Source: Paractinoplanes ferrugineus
GTDB lineage: Bacteria; Actinomycetota; Actinomycetes; Mycobacteriales; Micromonosporaceae
Direction: 5' to 3'
DNA: 64,000 nucleotides
NCBI RefSeq assembly: GCF_016862195.1
Contig: NZ_BOMM01000049.1
Location: forward strand, 1-64,000
In this document: positions 41,411 through 49,450 of the stretch, piece after piece
Numbering within the stretch: position 1 is the first letter of the stretch
How the letters are laid out: each line of letters starts with the position of its first letter
The notes under the pieces: generated by a model
Told to the model about the DNA's origin: nothing
The model's input: only the letters and a program-made list of their open reading frames with translations
Databases searched by the model: none
Position numbers and translations under genes: made by a program

Positions 41411-42253
41411 ATGTCCACTACTGCGATCGCCGGTCCCGTCACCAAGGCGGCGACCGGGGCGACGCCCCCGAAGAAGCGGGCCGTGCCGTACCGGACGATC
41501 TCCTGGATCGTCCCCGCCCTGCTGTTGCTCGCGTGGGAGCTGCTCGCCCGATCCGGGGTGATCGCCCCCGAGGTGCTGCCGGCGCCGAGCTCGGTCGGCA
41601 CCACCGCGTGGCATCTGACCGAGACCGGTGAGCTGCCCCACCACCTGTGGGAAAGCCTTCAACGGGCGGCCATCGGCCTCGCCGTCGGGGCCGGTGTCGG
41701 ACTCGTGCTCGGCGTCCTCACCGGTTTCTCCAAACTGGCCGAGGCCATCGTCGACCGCAACATCCAGATCGTCCGGGCCATCCCGTTCCTGGCCATCCTG
41801 CCGCTGGTGATGGTCTGGTTCGGCGTCGGCGAGAGCGGGCGCTACTTCCTGGTGGCGCTCGGCACGATGTTCCCGATCTACCTGAACACCGTGCTCGGCA
41901 TCCGCCAGGTCGACCCCAGGCTGCTGGAGATGGGCCGGGTCGCCGGCCTGTCCCGGATCAACCTGGTGCGGGCCGCGATCCTGCCCGGCGCCCTGCCGTC
42001 GATCCTGCTCGGCCTGCGGCTCGCGCTGACGAACGCCTGGCTGGCCCTGGTGATCGCGGAGACCGTCGGGGCGCCCGCCGGCATCGGTTTCATGGCCACC
42101 AACGCCCGCGAGTTCCTGCAGACCGACGTGATCGTGCTGGTCATCGTGCTGTACGCGCTGATCGGCCTGACCACCGACCTGATCGCCCGCGGCCTGGAGC
42201 GCCGTCTCCTCGCCTGGCACCCCAATTACGCACCGTCCGGAGGAAGAAAGTGA
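41411..42253 (+). CDS. ssuC: Sulfonate-type ABC transporter permease
   Basis: A 280-residue NitT/TauT-type permease with six membrane helices and the EAA-type cytoplasmic loop VDPRLLEMGRVAGLSRINLV that contacts the ATPase. The N-terminal 30 residues (ATPPKKRAVPYRT) are cytoplasmic. It forms the channel for the substrate bound by the next gene product. GTGA overlap with the binding-protein gene. The substrate is taken to be an aliphatic sulfonate from the flanking ssuD/ssuE; taurine or nitrate cannot be ruled out by the permease itself. Confidence 0.9.
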   Translation: MSTTAIAGPVTKAATGATPPKKRAVPYRTISWIVPALLLLAWELLARSGVIAPEVLPAPSSVGTTAWHLTETGELPHHLWESLQRAAIGLAVGAGVGLVLGVLTGFSKLAEAIVDRNIQIVRAIPFLAILPLVMVWFGVGESGRYFLVALGTMFPIYLNTVLGIRQVDPRLLEMGRVAGLSRINLVRAAILPGALPSILLGLRLALTNAWLALVIAETVGAPAGIGFMATNAREFLQTDVIVLVIVLYALIGLTTDLIARGLERRLLAWHPNYAPSGGRK

Positions 42254-43212
42254 CCCTGTCCCGCCGCAACCTGCTCGGCGCCGCGCTGGCTCTGCCCGTC
42301 CTGGCGGGCTGCGGCAACGAGGCCGCTACCGCTTCGAGCGGACGCAAGAAGGTCCGTCTGACCTACGGCGCCATCTCGGTGCCCAAGACCCGTGGCGTGT
42401 TCGAGAAGACCCTCCACGACCAGGGCATCGACGTCGAGTGGGTGGGCCCGTTCCCGAACCACGCGCCGACCCTGCAGGCGGTCGCCACCAACACCGCCGA
42501 CTTCAGCTTCGGCGGCAGCTCCACCCCGGCCGACCAGGCGTTGCTGAGCGGCAACAAGCTCGTCTACGTCGCCTGGGCCAGCTCCAAGCCGCGGACCAGC
42601 TCGATCATCGTGCGGCCGGAGAGCGGCATCACCGGCGTCAAAGACCTGGCCGGCAAGAACGTGGCCGTCAACAAGGCCGGGCTCGGCGAGTTCCTGCTGG
42701 TGGCGGCGCTCGAGAAGTACGGCGTACCGCGTGACTCGGTCACCTTCACCTACCTGAATCCGCCCGACGCGGCACCGGCGTTCGGCAGCGGCAAGGTCGA
42801 CGCGTGGTCGATCTGGTCCGGCCCGCTCGAGCTGGCCGAGGTGCAGTACCGGGCGAAGCGGATCTTCACCGACGGCGACGAGTTGGACCGGCAGATCGAC
42901 TTCTCCACCTACCTGGTCCGCGAGGACTACGCCGAGAAGGAGAGCGACACGATCCGCAAAGTGATCGCCGCCTACAAGGCCGAGCAGGACTGGGCCAACG
43001 CCAACCCGGCCGAGGCGCAGAAGATCGGCAACGCGGTGTCGAAATATCCGCAGGCCGTGATCGACCGGCTGGTGAGCGCGAAGGTCCAGGTCAGCTGGAG
43101 CCTGATCAACGACGACGGCATCGCCCAGCTGCAGGCCGGGGCCGACTGGCTCACCGAGCACAAGGTCCTGAGCGGCAAGATCCAGATCGCCGACCACGCG
43201 GTGAAGCTGTGA
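42250..43212 (+). CDS. ssuA: Sulfonate-type ABC substrate-binding lipoprotein
   Basis: A 320-residue binding lipoprotein. It starts at GTG with GGAGGAAG before it, and has SRRNLLGAALALPVLAGC: a twin-arginine-like start and lipobox with Cys. The body resembles SsuA/TauA: VRLTYGAISVPKTRGVFEKT, TADFSFGGSSTPADQAL, SSIIVRPESGITGVKDLAGK, VAVNKAGLGEFLLVAALEKY and GSGKVDAWSIWSGPLELAE. It captures the substrate outside the membrane and passes it to SsuC. Overlaps both neighbours by 4 bp. Confidence 0.9.
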   Translation: MTLSRRNLLGAALALPVLAGCGNEAATASSGRKKVRLTYGAISVPKTRGVFEKTLHDQGIDVEWVGPFPNHAPTLQAVATNTADFSFGGSSTPADQALLSGNKLVYVAWASSKPRTSSIIVRPESGITGVKDLAGKNVAVNKAGLGEFLLVAALEKYGVPRDSVTFTYLNPPDAAPAFGSGKVDAWSIWSGPLELAEVQYRAKRIFTDGDELDRQIDFSTYLVREDYAEKESDTIRKVIAAYKAEQDWANANPAEAQKIGNAVSKYPQAVIDRLVSAKVQVSWSLINDDGIAQLQAGADWLTEHKVLSGKIQIADHAVKL

Positions 43213-43898
43213 GCACGGTCCTCGCCGAGAAGATCACCCGGCGGTACGGCGACCGGACCGTCCTGCACGAGCTCGACCTCGCCATCGAACGGGGCGAGTT
43301 CGTCGCCCTGCTCGGCAAGAGCGGCTGCGGCAAGACCACGCTGCTGCGGGCCCTGGCCGGGCTCGACCCGGTCGACGGCGGCACCCTCGAGGTGCCGCAG
43401 CGGCGCACGGTCGTCTTCCAGGAGCACCGGCTGCTGCCCTGGTGGAAGGTCTGGCGCAACGTCGCCATCGGCCTGCCCCGCGCGACTGCCCGGGCCAAGG
43501 CGCAGTCGGCCCTGGAGGAGGTGGGCCTGGCCGACCACGCCGACGCGTGGCCGGTCACCCTCTCCGGCGGCGAGGCCCAGCGGGTGGCGCTGGCCCGGGC
43601 CCTGGTCCGTGAGCCCGAGTTGCTGCTGCTCGACGAACCGTTCGCGGCCCTGGACGCACTCACCCGGATCAAGATGCACGGCCTGGTCCGCGACCTGACC
43701 CGCCGGCACCGCCCGGCGGTCCTGCTGGTCACCCATGACGTGGACGAGGCGATCCTGCTGGCCGACCGGGTGCTGACCATGCGGGAGGGCCGGATCGCGG
43801 CCGTCCACGAGGTGTCGGCCGGGGCCCGCGAGCGCGGATCGGCGCCGTTCGCCGCGCTGCGCGGCACCCTGCTGGGCGAGTTGGGAGTGACCGAGTGA
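43209..43898 (+). CDS. ssuB: Sulfonate-type ABC transporter ATPase
   Basis: A 229-residue ATPase of the NitT/TauT group. Walker A is LLGKSGCGKTTLLRALAGLD, the Q-loop VFQEHRLLPWWKVWRNV, signature TLSGGEAQRVALARALV, Walker B LLLLDEPFAALDALTR and H-loop VLLVTHDVDEAILLADRV, so it is complete. PWWKV after the Q-loop is typical for SsuB. It starts at GTG overlapping the ssuA stop and the cupin start overlaps its stop by one base. Confidence 0.95.
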   Translation: MSTVLAEKITRRYGDRTVLHELDLAIERGEFVALLGKSGCGKTTLLRALAGLDPVDGGTLEVPQRRTVVFQEHRLLPWWKVWRNVAIGLPRATARAKAQSALEEVGLADHADAWPVTLSGGEAQRVALARALVREPELLLLDEPFAALDALTRIKMHGLVRDLTRRHRPAVLLVTHDVDEAILLADRVLTMREGRIAAVHEVSAGARERGSAPFAALRGTLLGELGVTE

Positions 43899-44326
43899 TG
43901 GCTGATTCCTTCCACCGGAAACTGCACCACGTGGTGCCGACCGCGTTGTCCGGGGACACCGGGCAGACCAGGGGGATGACCCGGGTCGAGGCGATCAGCG
44001 GCAAGACGGTCGGCAGCGCGAGCCTGTGGATGGGGGAGACGCACGTCGCCGCCTCGACGGCCAGCGACAACCACCACCACGGCGAGTCCGAGACGGCGAT
44101 CTACGTGGTGCGCGGCAACCCGGTCTTCGTCTTCTACGACGAGGACTCGGGCACCGAGAAGCGGCACGAAACCAAGGCCGGCGACTACGTCTTCGTGCCG
44201 CCGTGGGTGCCGCACCGCGAGGAGAACCCCGACCCCGGCAACGAGGCCGTCGTGGTGATCGCGCGCACCACGCAGGAGGCGATCGTGGTCAACCTGCCCT
44301 CGCTCAAGCCGTCGGTGGGGGACTGA
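43898..44326 (+). CDS. Cupin-domain protein in the ssu operon
   Basis: A 142-residue single-domain cupin. The first motif ASTASDNHHHGESETAIYVV has His, His and Glu metal ligands in the order H-x-H-x4-E, and the second motif DYVFVPPWVPHREENP contributes the last His. Possible functions are a dioxygenase, lyase or ligand-binding protein acting on a product of sulfonate cleavage. It is between ssuB and the third LLM gene, separated by one base from it. No exact family is recognised. Confidence 0.85.
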   Translation: MADSFHRKLHHVVPTALSGDTGQTRGMTRVEAISGKTVGSASLWMGETHVAASTASDNHHHGESETAIYVVRGNPVFVFYDEDSGTEKRHETKAGDYVFVPPWVPHREENPDPGNEAVVVIARTTQEAIVVNLPSLKPSVGD

Positions 44327-44327
44327 C

Positions 44328-45230
44328 ATGCCTGTCGAGTTCATCGGGCTGCTCGCGACCCAGGACGGCTCGGCGAGCACGCCGGCCACCACCGCGCTCG
44401 GCGATCCGGCCTACCCGACCCGGCTCGCCCGGGCCCACGAGGACTCCGGGTTCGACCAGGTGCTCGTCGGGCACAGCTCGGCCGACCCGGACGGGGCGCA
44501 GGTGGCGGCCTACGCCGCCGCCCGTACCTCGTCGCTGAAGTTCCTGGTGGCGCATCGACCCGGCGTCGTGGCGCCGACGCTGGCCGCCCGCACGTTCGCC
44601 ACGCTCGACCAGTTCACCGGTGGCCGGGTCACCCTCGGCATCGGCACCGGCGGCCACGACGCCGAGCAGCGTCGCACCGACGAATATCTGGGCGTCCTGC
44701 GGCGGGCCTGGCAGTCCACCGAGCCGTTCGCCCACACCGGCGCCCACTACCGGTTCGAGGACTTCGTCTCCGAGGTCAAGCCGGTGCACGGCACGATTCC
44801 GATCTACTTCTCCGGTTCGTCGCCCGCGGCCTACCGCACCGGCGTCGAGCACGCCGCCGTCTACCTGTTCGAGGGCGAGCCGCCGGCCCGGATCCAGGAG
44901 CGGATCACCGCGGTACGGGCCGAGGCCGCCCTGCTCGGCCGGGCGGCGCCCGGGTTCGCCGTCTCCTTGCGGCCCGTCCTCGGCCCGACCGAGGAGCTGG
45001 CCCGGGCGCGGGCCGAGTCGATCGTGGGCCGGATCGGCGAGACCGCGCCGGCCGGCACCCCGGAGACGGTCGCGCGGAGGCTGCTCGACTACTACGACCT
45101 GGGTGTGACCACGTTTCTCATCCACGGGTACGACCCCCTTGACGACGCCATCGACTACGGCCGCGAGCTGATCCCCGCGGTTCGTGCCGAGATCGCGAAA
45201 CGGGACGCCGCCCGGCTCGTCGTCACCTGA
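44328..45230 (+). CDS. Compact LLM-class oxygenase
   Basis: A 300-residue LLM protein clearly paralogous to the one at 40176-41267: both share the start VEFIG/VEFVG, ARAHEDSGFDQVLVGHSSADPD, FLVAHRPGVVAPTLAAR and the end HGYDPLDDAIDYGRELIP. It lacks two segments: about 13 residues after GGHDAEQRRT (the KDDRYART part) and about 30 residues before GTPETVARR. The missing part includes residues around the flavin/substrate region, so it may have altered activity or partner with another LLM subunit. It ends the rightward ssu operon. Confidence 0.88.
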   Translation: MPVEFIGLLATQDGSASTPATTALGDPAYPTRLARAHEDSGFDQVLVGHSSADPDGAQVAAYAAARTSSLKFLVAHRPGVVAPTLAARTFATLDQFTGGRVTLGIGTGGHDAEQRRTDEYLGVLRRAWQSTEPFAHTGAHYRFEDFVSEVKPVHGTIPIYFSGSSPAAYRTGVEHAAVYLFEGEPPARIQERITAVRAEAALLGRAAPGFAVSLRPVLGPTEELARARAESIVGRIGETAPAGTPETVARRLLDYYDLGVTTFLIHGYDPLDDAIDYGRELIPAVRAEIAKRDAARLVVT

Positions 45231-45260
45231 TTCCGGTGCTCATCCCTTAACCTATCGAAC

Positions 45261-45270
45261 ATATGGGACA
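45261..45270. promoter_or_regulatory. Inverted second copy of the ssu element
   Basis: ATATGGGACA, exact reverse complement of TGTCCCATAT at 41341-41350, lies 62 bases before the start of the OmpR-type gene at 45332. Confidence 0.4.
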
Positions 45271-45331
45271 TGTATTGTACGACCGTCGCCGGGACCCGGG
45301 GACGGCCGGCCGACCCCCCGAGGAGGACCCG

Positions 45332-45835
45332 ATGTCCGCGCTTGCCGTCGCCCGCCCCCGACGCGTGCACCTGCGACCCGTACCCGCTCTGCCGCCGGAA
45401 TCGCCGGTGACCGTGACCATCAGCATCGCCGGTGGTGCGGCCGAAGGTCGCGACCGCGTCCTCGCCGCCCTGCGCGACCTGGTCGACGCGGCCGGACCGG
45501 ACGCCGAGGTCGCCGTCGAGGCGGCCGAGGCGGACAGCGGCAACCCCATCCACCTCGACCCGCGCGCCCGCACCGCGCTGCGCGACGGCGGCCCGCTCGG
45601 CCTGAGCCGCCTGGAGTACGACCTGCTGCTGTTCCTGGCCCGCCACCCCCGGCAGGTGTTCACCCGCAGCCAGTTGCTCGCCCAGGTGTGGGGCCACACC
45701 CACACCACCAACCGCACCGTCGACGTGCACGTCAGCCGGTTGCGCACCAAGCTCGACGACCCGGAGGTCGTCACCACCGTCTACGGCCTCGGTTACCGCC
45801 TGGCCGACGACGCACACATCACCGTTCAGTCTTAG
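45332..45835 (+). CDS. Receiverless OmpR/PhoB-type winged-helix regulator
   Basis: A 167-residue DNA-binding protein. The C-terminal 100 residues are a Trans_reg_C winged helix (LGLSRLEYDLLLFLARHPRQ, VFTRSQLLAQVWGHTHTTNR, TVDVHVSRLRTKLDD, TTVYGLGYRL). The N-terminal 60 residues do not contain a receiver domain (no acidic pocket and too short). GAGGAGG precedes the ATG. Regulation must therefore be by something other than phosphorylation, such as abundance or ligand. It follows the sulfonate operon and probably controls it or the next FAD gene (8-bp gap). Confidence 0.85.
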   Translation: MSALAVARPRRVHLRPVPALPPESPVTVTISIAGGAAEGRDRVLAALRDLVDAAGPDAEVAVEAAEADSGNPIHLDPRARTALRDGGPLGLSRLEYDLLLFLARHPRQVFTRSQLLAQVWGHTHTTNRTVDVHVSRLRTKLDDPEVVTTVYGLGYRLADDAHITVQS

Positions 45836-45843
45836 GGGGAACA

Positions 45844-47100
45844 ATGGCGGGACGCACCGTTGCGGTGGTCGGCGGCGGCTGTTCGGGCGTGCTGGCCGCT
45901 CGCGAGCTGCTGCGTGGCGGCGACCGGGTCAAGCTTGTCGAGCCGGGCGAACCCGGTGGCGGCCTCGCCTACGGCACGGCCCGCCCGTGGCACCTGCTGA
46001 ACTCGCGGGCCGGCGCGATGAGCGCCGACCCCGACGACCCGGGCCACTTCGCCCGCTGGGCCGGCGCCTCGGCCGACGAGTTCCGGCCGCGCGCCGAGTA
46101 CGGCCGCTACCTGCGCGAGGTCTTCGACGGCCTGTCCGGGGTCGAGGTCGTCCAGGCGCGCGCGACCGGGCTGTCCGCCCACGGCGTCGCCCTCGAGGGT
46201 GGTCGCGAGGTACGGGCCGACGAGGTCGTGGTGGCCACCGGCAACCCGGCCGCGGCCCAGCCCGCGGCCCGTCCCGAGCACCCCGACTACATCGCCGACC
46301 CGTGGCGGCCGGGGGCGCTCGAGGCGATCCCGTCGGACGTGCCGGTGCTGCTCGTCGGGGCCGGCCTGACCGCCGTCGACGTGGTGCTGACCCTGACCGC
46401 GGACGGCCGGCGGGACGCCCCGATCACGGCGGTGAGCCGGCGGGGGCGGTTGCCGCTCGCCCACACCCCGGTGCCGGCGCCGCCCACCTCGGTTCCGTTC
46501 GGGCAGGCGCGCGGCCTGCGGGACCTGGTCCGGATCGTCCGGGAAGCGGCCTCGCGGGCCGGTGACTGGCGCGCCGTGGTGGACGGCCTGCGTCCCGTCC
46601 TCGACCAGCTGTGGGGCTCGTTCTCGGCGGCGGAGCAGGAGCAGTTCCTGCGCCACCTGGCCCGCCCCTGGGAGTGCCACCGCCACCGGATGGCGCCCTC
46701 GGTCGGCGCCACCGTCGACGCGCTGCGCGAGGAGGGCCGCTTCGAGGTCCGGGCCGGTGGCGTCCGCTCGATGACCGCTCCGCCGGCCGGTGGTCTGCTC
46801 GTCGAGCTGGAGGCCGGCGTGCAGTGGTTCGGTGCGGTCGTCAACTGCGCCGGCCCGGGGCGCCTGCCCGCCGCGGCCGGTTCGTTCGCCGGGAACCTGC
46901 TCGACGAGGGACACGCCCGCCTCGGGCCGCACGGGCTCGGCCTCGACATCGACCCGCAGGGCCGGGTGATCGCCGCCGACGGTCGCGTGCGCGACGGGCT
47001 GTGGCTCATCGGACCGCTGCGCCGGGGCGCCCGGTGGGAGACCACGGCGGTGCCGGAAATTCGCTCCCAAGCGCGCGCACTGATCGATCGCGGTAAATAG
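45844..47100 (+). CDS. FAD/NAD(P)-binding protein
   Basis: A 418-residue flavoprotein of the FAD/NAD(P)-binding (YdhS/HscA-like, PF13454) kind. Two dinucleotide sites are visible: VAVVGGGCSGVLAARELLR at the N-terminus and VLLVGAGLTAVDVVLTLT near residue 178. PARPWHLLNSRAGAMS and IGPLRRGARWETTAVPEIR are further landmarks. Its reaction is unknown. AGGGGGAAC precedes the ATG, eight bases after the winged-helix gene, so the two are one transcript and may belong to sulfur/flavin metabolism. Confidence 0.85.
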   Translation: MAGRTVAVVGGGCSGVLAARELLRGGDRVKLVEPGEPGGGLAYGTARPWHLLNSRAGAMSADPDDPGHFARWAGASADEFRPRAEYGRYLREVFDGLSGVEVVQARATGLSAHGVALEGGREVRADEVVVATGNPAAAQPAARPEHPDYIADPWRPGALEAIPSDVPVLLVGAGLTAVDVVLTLTADGRRDAPITAVSRRGRLPLAHTPVPAPPTSVPFGQARGLRDLVRIVREAASRAGDWRAVVDGLRPVLDQLWGSFSAAEQEQFLRHLARPWECHRHRMAPSVGATVDALREEGRFEVRAGGVRSMTAPPAGGLLVELEAGVQWFGAVVNCAGPGRLPAAAGSFAGNLLDEGHARLGPHGLGLDIDPQGRVIAADGRVRDGLWLIGPLRRGARWETTAVPEIRSQARALIDRGK

Positions 47101-47277
47101 ATCCATCCCGATTCGGTCATAACTCGGCAATATGTGGTGCGCGTTTTAGCAGTTCAGGGCTGGATTGACGACCATCGTCGCAACAATTGCCATGTCTTGT
47201 TTATGCATTGAGAACTCTCAATACTCGGGGGGCGCGGTACGTCGCATGGCGTATCCCTCACCCCCTGGAGGAACCAA

Positions 47278-48318
47278 GTGGTCAATCGGAAGCTGCGCCG
47301 ACCGATCGTCGGCCTTGCTGCCTGTGTGCTGGCCGGCTCCGCGTTCGCCGCCGCGTCACCCGCGTCGGCCGCGGTCGGTGGCATCGACCCGTCGTTCGCC
47401 CCGTCCGCCCTCGCCTCCAAGCTCGACACCCAGTTCGGTGCCAAGTCGGCCGGCTCGTACATCGACGCCGGCGGCAAGGTCGTCGTCAACGTCACCGACG
47501 CCGCCACGGCCGCCGAGGTGAAGGCCTCCGGCGCGACCGCCCGCTTCGTGGTGAACAGCGGCGCCGCCCTGGCCGCCGCCGACGACGCGCTCAAGGCCTC
47601 GCTGAAGACCCCGGGCACCACGTTCGCCGTCGACCCGATCACCAACAAGGTCGCGGTCACCTACGACAGCACCGTCACCGGCGCGAAGCTCGAGGCGGTC
47701 AAGGCGACCGTGGCGAAACTCGGCGACAAGGCCTCCCTCGAGGCCGTTCCCGGCACGCTCGGCACCACCATCTCCGGTGGCGACGCCATCTACGCCGGCG
47801 GCGGCCGCTGCTCGCTCGGCTTCAACGTGCGCAACAGCGCCGGCACGAACTACTTCCTGACCGCCGGCCACTGCACCAACATCGGCACGACCTGGACCAA
47901 CGGCTCGACCACGCTGGGCACCCGCAGCGGCACGAGCTTCCCGGGCAACGACTACGGCATCGTCCGCTACACCAACACCACCATCGTGAAGACCGGTGGC
48001 GTCGGCTCCCAGGACATCACCGGCGCCGGCACCCCGGCGGTCAACGCCACGGTCTACCGCCGCGGCTCGACCACCGGCATCCACTCCGGCCGGGTCACCG
48101 CCCTGAACGCCACGGTGAACTACGCCGAGGGCTCGGTCTCCGGTCTGATCCGCACCACCGTCTGCGCCGAGCCCGGCGACAGCGGCGGCAGCCTCTACTC
48201 CGGCACGACGGCCCTGGGCCTGACCTCCGGCGGCAGCGGCAACTGCTCCTCCGGCGGCACCACGTACTTCCAGCCGGTCACCGAGGCCCTGAGCGTCTAC
48301 GGCGTCAGCGTCTTCTGA
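47278..48318 (+). CDS. Secreted S1 (streptogrisin-type) serine protease
   Basis: A 346-residue exported protease. Signal peptide about 1-32 (VGLAACVLAGSAFAAASP), prosequence to about residue 164 (KLDTQFGAKSAGSYID and VTYDSTVTGAKLEAVK are alpha-lytic-type pro-region parts), mature enzyme from about 165 (ISGGDAIYAGG). Catalytic triad: His198 (LTAGHCTN), Asp225 (NDYGIV), Ser302 (CAEPGDSGGSLYSG); two cysteine pairs as in streptogrisins. GGAGG precedes the GTG. Activity should need folding and removal of the pro-region. A strong terminator follows. The 177 bp upstream hold no gene. Confidence 0.95.
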   Translation: MVNRKLRRPIVGLAACVLAGSAFAAASPASAAVGGIDPSFAPSALASKLDTQFGAKSAGSYIDAGGKVVVNVTDAATAAEVKASGATARFVVNSGAALAAADDALKASLKTPGTTFAVDPITNKVAVTYDSTVTGAKLEAVKATVAKLGDKASLEAVPGTLGTTISGGDAIYAGGGRCSLGFNVRNSAGTNYFLTAGHCTNIGTTWTNGSTTLGTRSGTSFPGNDYGIVRYTNTTIVKTGGVGSQDITGAGTPAVNATVYRRGSTTGIHSGRVTALNATVNYAEGSVSGLIRTTVCAEPGDSGGSLYSGTTALGLTSGGSGNCSSGGTTYFQPVTEALSVYGVSVF

Positions 48319-48339
48319 TCCACCGCTTCTGATCCAGCG

Positions 48340-48370
48340 AACGGCCCCGCCCCGATCGGGCGGGGCCGTT
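48340..48370 (+). terminator. Strong hairpin terminator after the S1 protease
   Basis: AACGGCCCCGCCC and GGGCGGGGCCGTT pair perfectly over 13 bp around a 5-base loop, 21 bases after the stop codon, followed by no U-tract. Confidence 0.85.
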
Positions 48371-48428
48371 CCACGCCTACGGGGCGCGGCGGGCGTACCT
48401 TGCGGACCGGACCGGCGGGAGGTCGGCG

Positions 48429-48576
48429 ATGGGACTGCGCGAGGACGAACGCACCACCCTGGAGCAGTTTTCTCGACGAGCGCCGGGCGGGTGCGCGGCG
48501 AGCGCTCGACGCCCTGCGCGACGCGGACGCGGCGGACCGGCTGCTGCCGGCCACCGAGATGACCGTCGGTGGCTGA
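48429..48576 (+). pseudogene. Frameshifted and truncated DinB-family (DUF664) gene
   Basis: The start reads MGLREDERTTLEQF, typical of DinB/DUF664 proteins. At the TTTT run (about 48468-48471) the frame shifts; with one T fewer it continues LDERRAGARRALDALRDADAADRLLP and ends TEMTVGG followed by a stop. Only about 47 of the usual ~170 residues are present, without the metal-binding histidine after the first helix. It is broken by a frameshift and a missing 3' end, so non-functional. A sequencing error in the T-run is possible but would not restore the missing C-terminus. Confidence 0.75.
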
Positions 48577-48595
48577 GGCCGGCCCGGTAACCGGG

Positions 48596-49303
48596 TCAGC
48601 TCTCGCCGTGCTCGGCCCGCTCCTCGCCCCGGCGGCGGAGCATCTTGAGGCCGGGGAGGCCGAGGATGGCCAGGTGCAGGTCCTCGGTGACGGTCAGCAG
48701 CCGGTGCAGGTCGGGGCCGACCTGGTCGAGTTTGGCGAGCAGTGGCATCACGTCGTTGATCAGGTGGTGCTGCAGCCGGGGAAGCTGGTCGACCATGCGG
48801 ATGGCGGCGGTCACCTCGTCGGCGGACAGTTCGTCCACGAAACGGGCCGCCAGCGGGGCGCCCTTGCGCAGCGTGGCCGCGTACGCCTGGAGGAGCTCGG
48901 TCGCCTCGGCCGCCGCCGACCCCGCCTGCCGGACCACCGCCGAGGCGTCGGTGCTGATCACCGAGGCCCTCGTGACCACGCCGTCGGCCGACTGACTGAC
49001 GTCGGCGGCCCGGCTGACCACCCCGGCGGCGCCGTCGGCCACCTCACCCGCCTGGCCCACGAGGGTCCGGGCGTCCGCGACCGTCCCCTCGACGTCGCCG
49101 ACGATCACCGAGACCCGCCGGATCAGCGCCTCGGCCTGGTCGGCGATCACGGTGATGCGGCTGACCAGCAATTCGGCCTGACCCAGCGCGCTCAGCACGC
49201 GGAAGGGGATCGTGGCGGCGGCGGCCGCGGTCTCCACCACCTGGCCGACGGTCGTGCGGGCCAGCTCGGCGAGCGTGGCGGGGGAAACCAACGGGAAGCG
49301 CAT
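48596..49303 (-). CDS. Hypothetical coiled-coil protein
   Basis: A 235-residue protein, mainly heptad-like alpha helix from residues about 30-150 (ITVIADQAEALIRRVSVIVG, GEVADGAAGVVSRAADVSQS, VISTDASAVVRQAGSAAAEA), preceded by an amphipathic start MRFPLVSPATLAELARTTVG. It resembles short methyl-accepting-like or tail proteins but has no signature. No membrane segment is obvious. I chose the ATG at 49303. It converges with the DinB remnant and is divergent from the serine hydrolase. Function unknown. Confidence 0.75.
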   Translation of the reverse strand: MRFPLVSPATLAELARTTVGQVVETAAAAATIPFRVLSALGQAELLVSRITVIADQAEALIRRVSVIVGDVEGTVADARTLVGQAGEVADGAAGVVSRAADVSQSADGVVTRASVISTDASAVVRQAGSAAAEATELLQAYAATLRKGAPLAARFVDELSADEVTAAIRMVDQLPRLQHHLINDVMPLLAKLDQVGPDLHRLLTVTEDLHLAILGLPGLKMLRRRGEERAEHGES

Positions 49304-49450
49304 GAACCCATGATGCGCCCGCCGGTCTCGCCCCGCGATCGGTAACGGAAGGTGAGCGGGACAGTTCCGAGGGTGGAAAGTCACTGTCAATATCGTATGC
49401 ACCGGTGGTAAGGGGGCGCATAACCGCCGCCGACACGGCACTATGGCTCA

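Noticed and set aside
47101..47277. Promoter boxes for the S1 protease gene
   Set aside because: A TTGACG hexamer is present at 47165-47170 but no acceptable -10 sequence stands 16-19 bases downstream.
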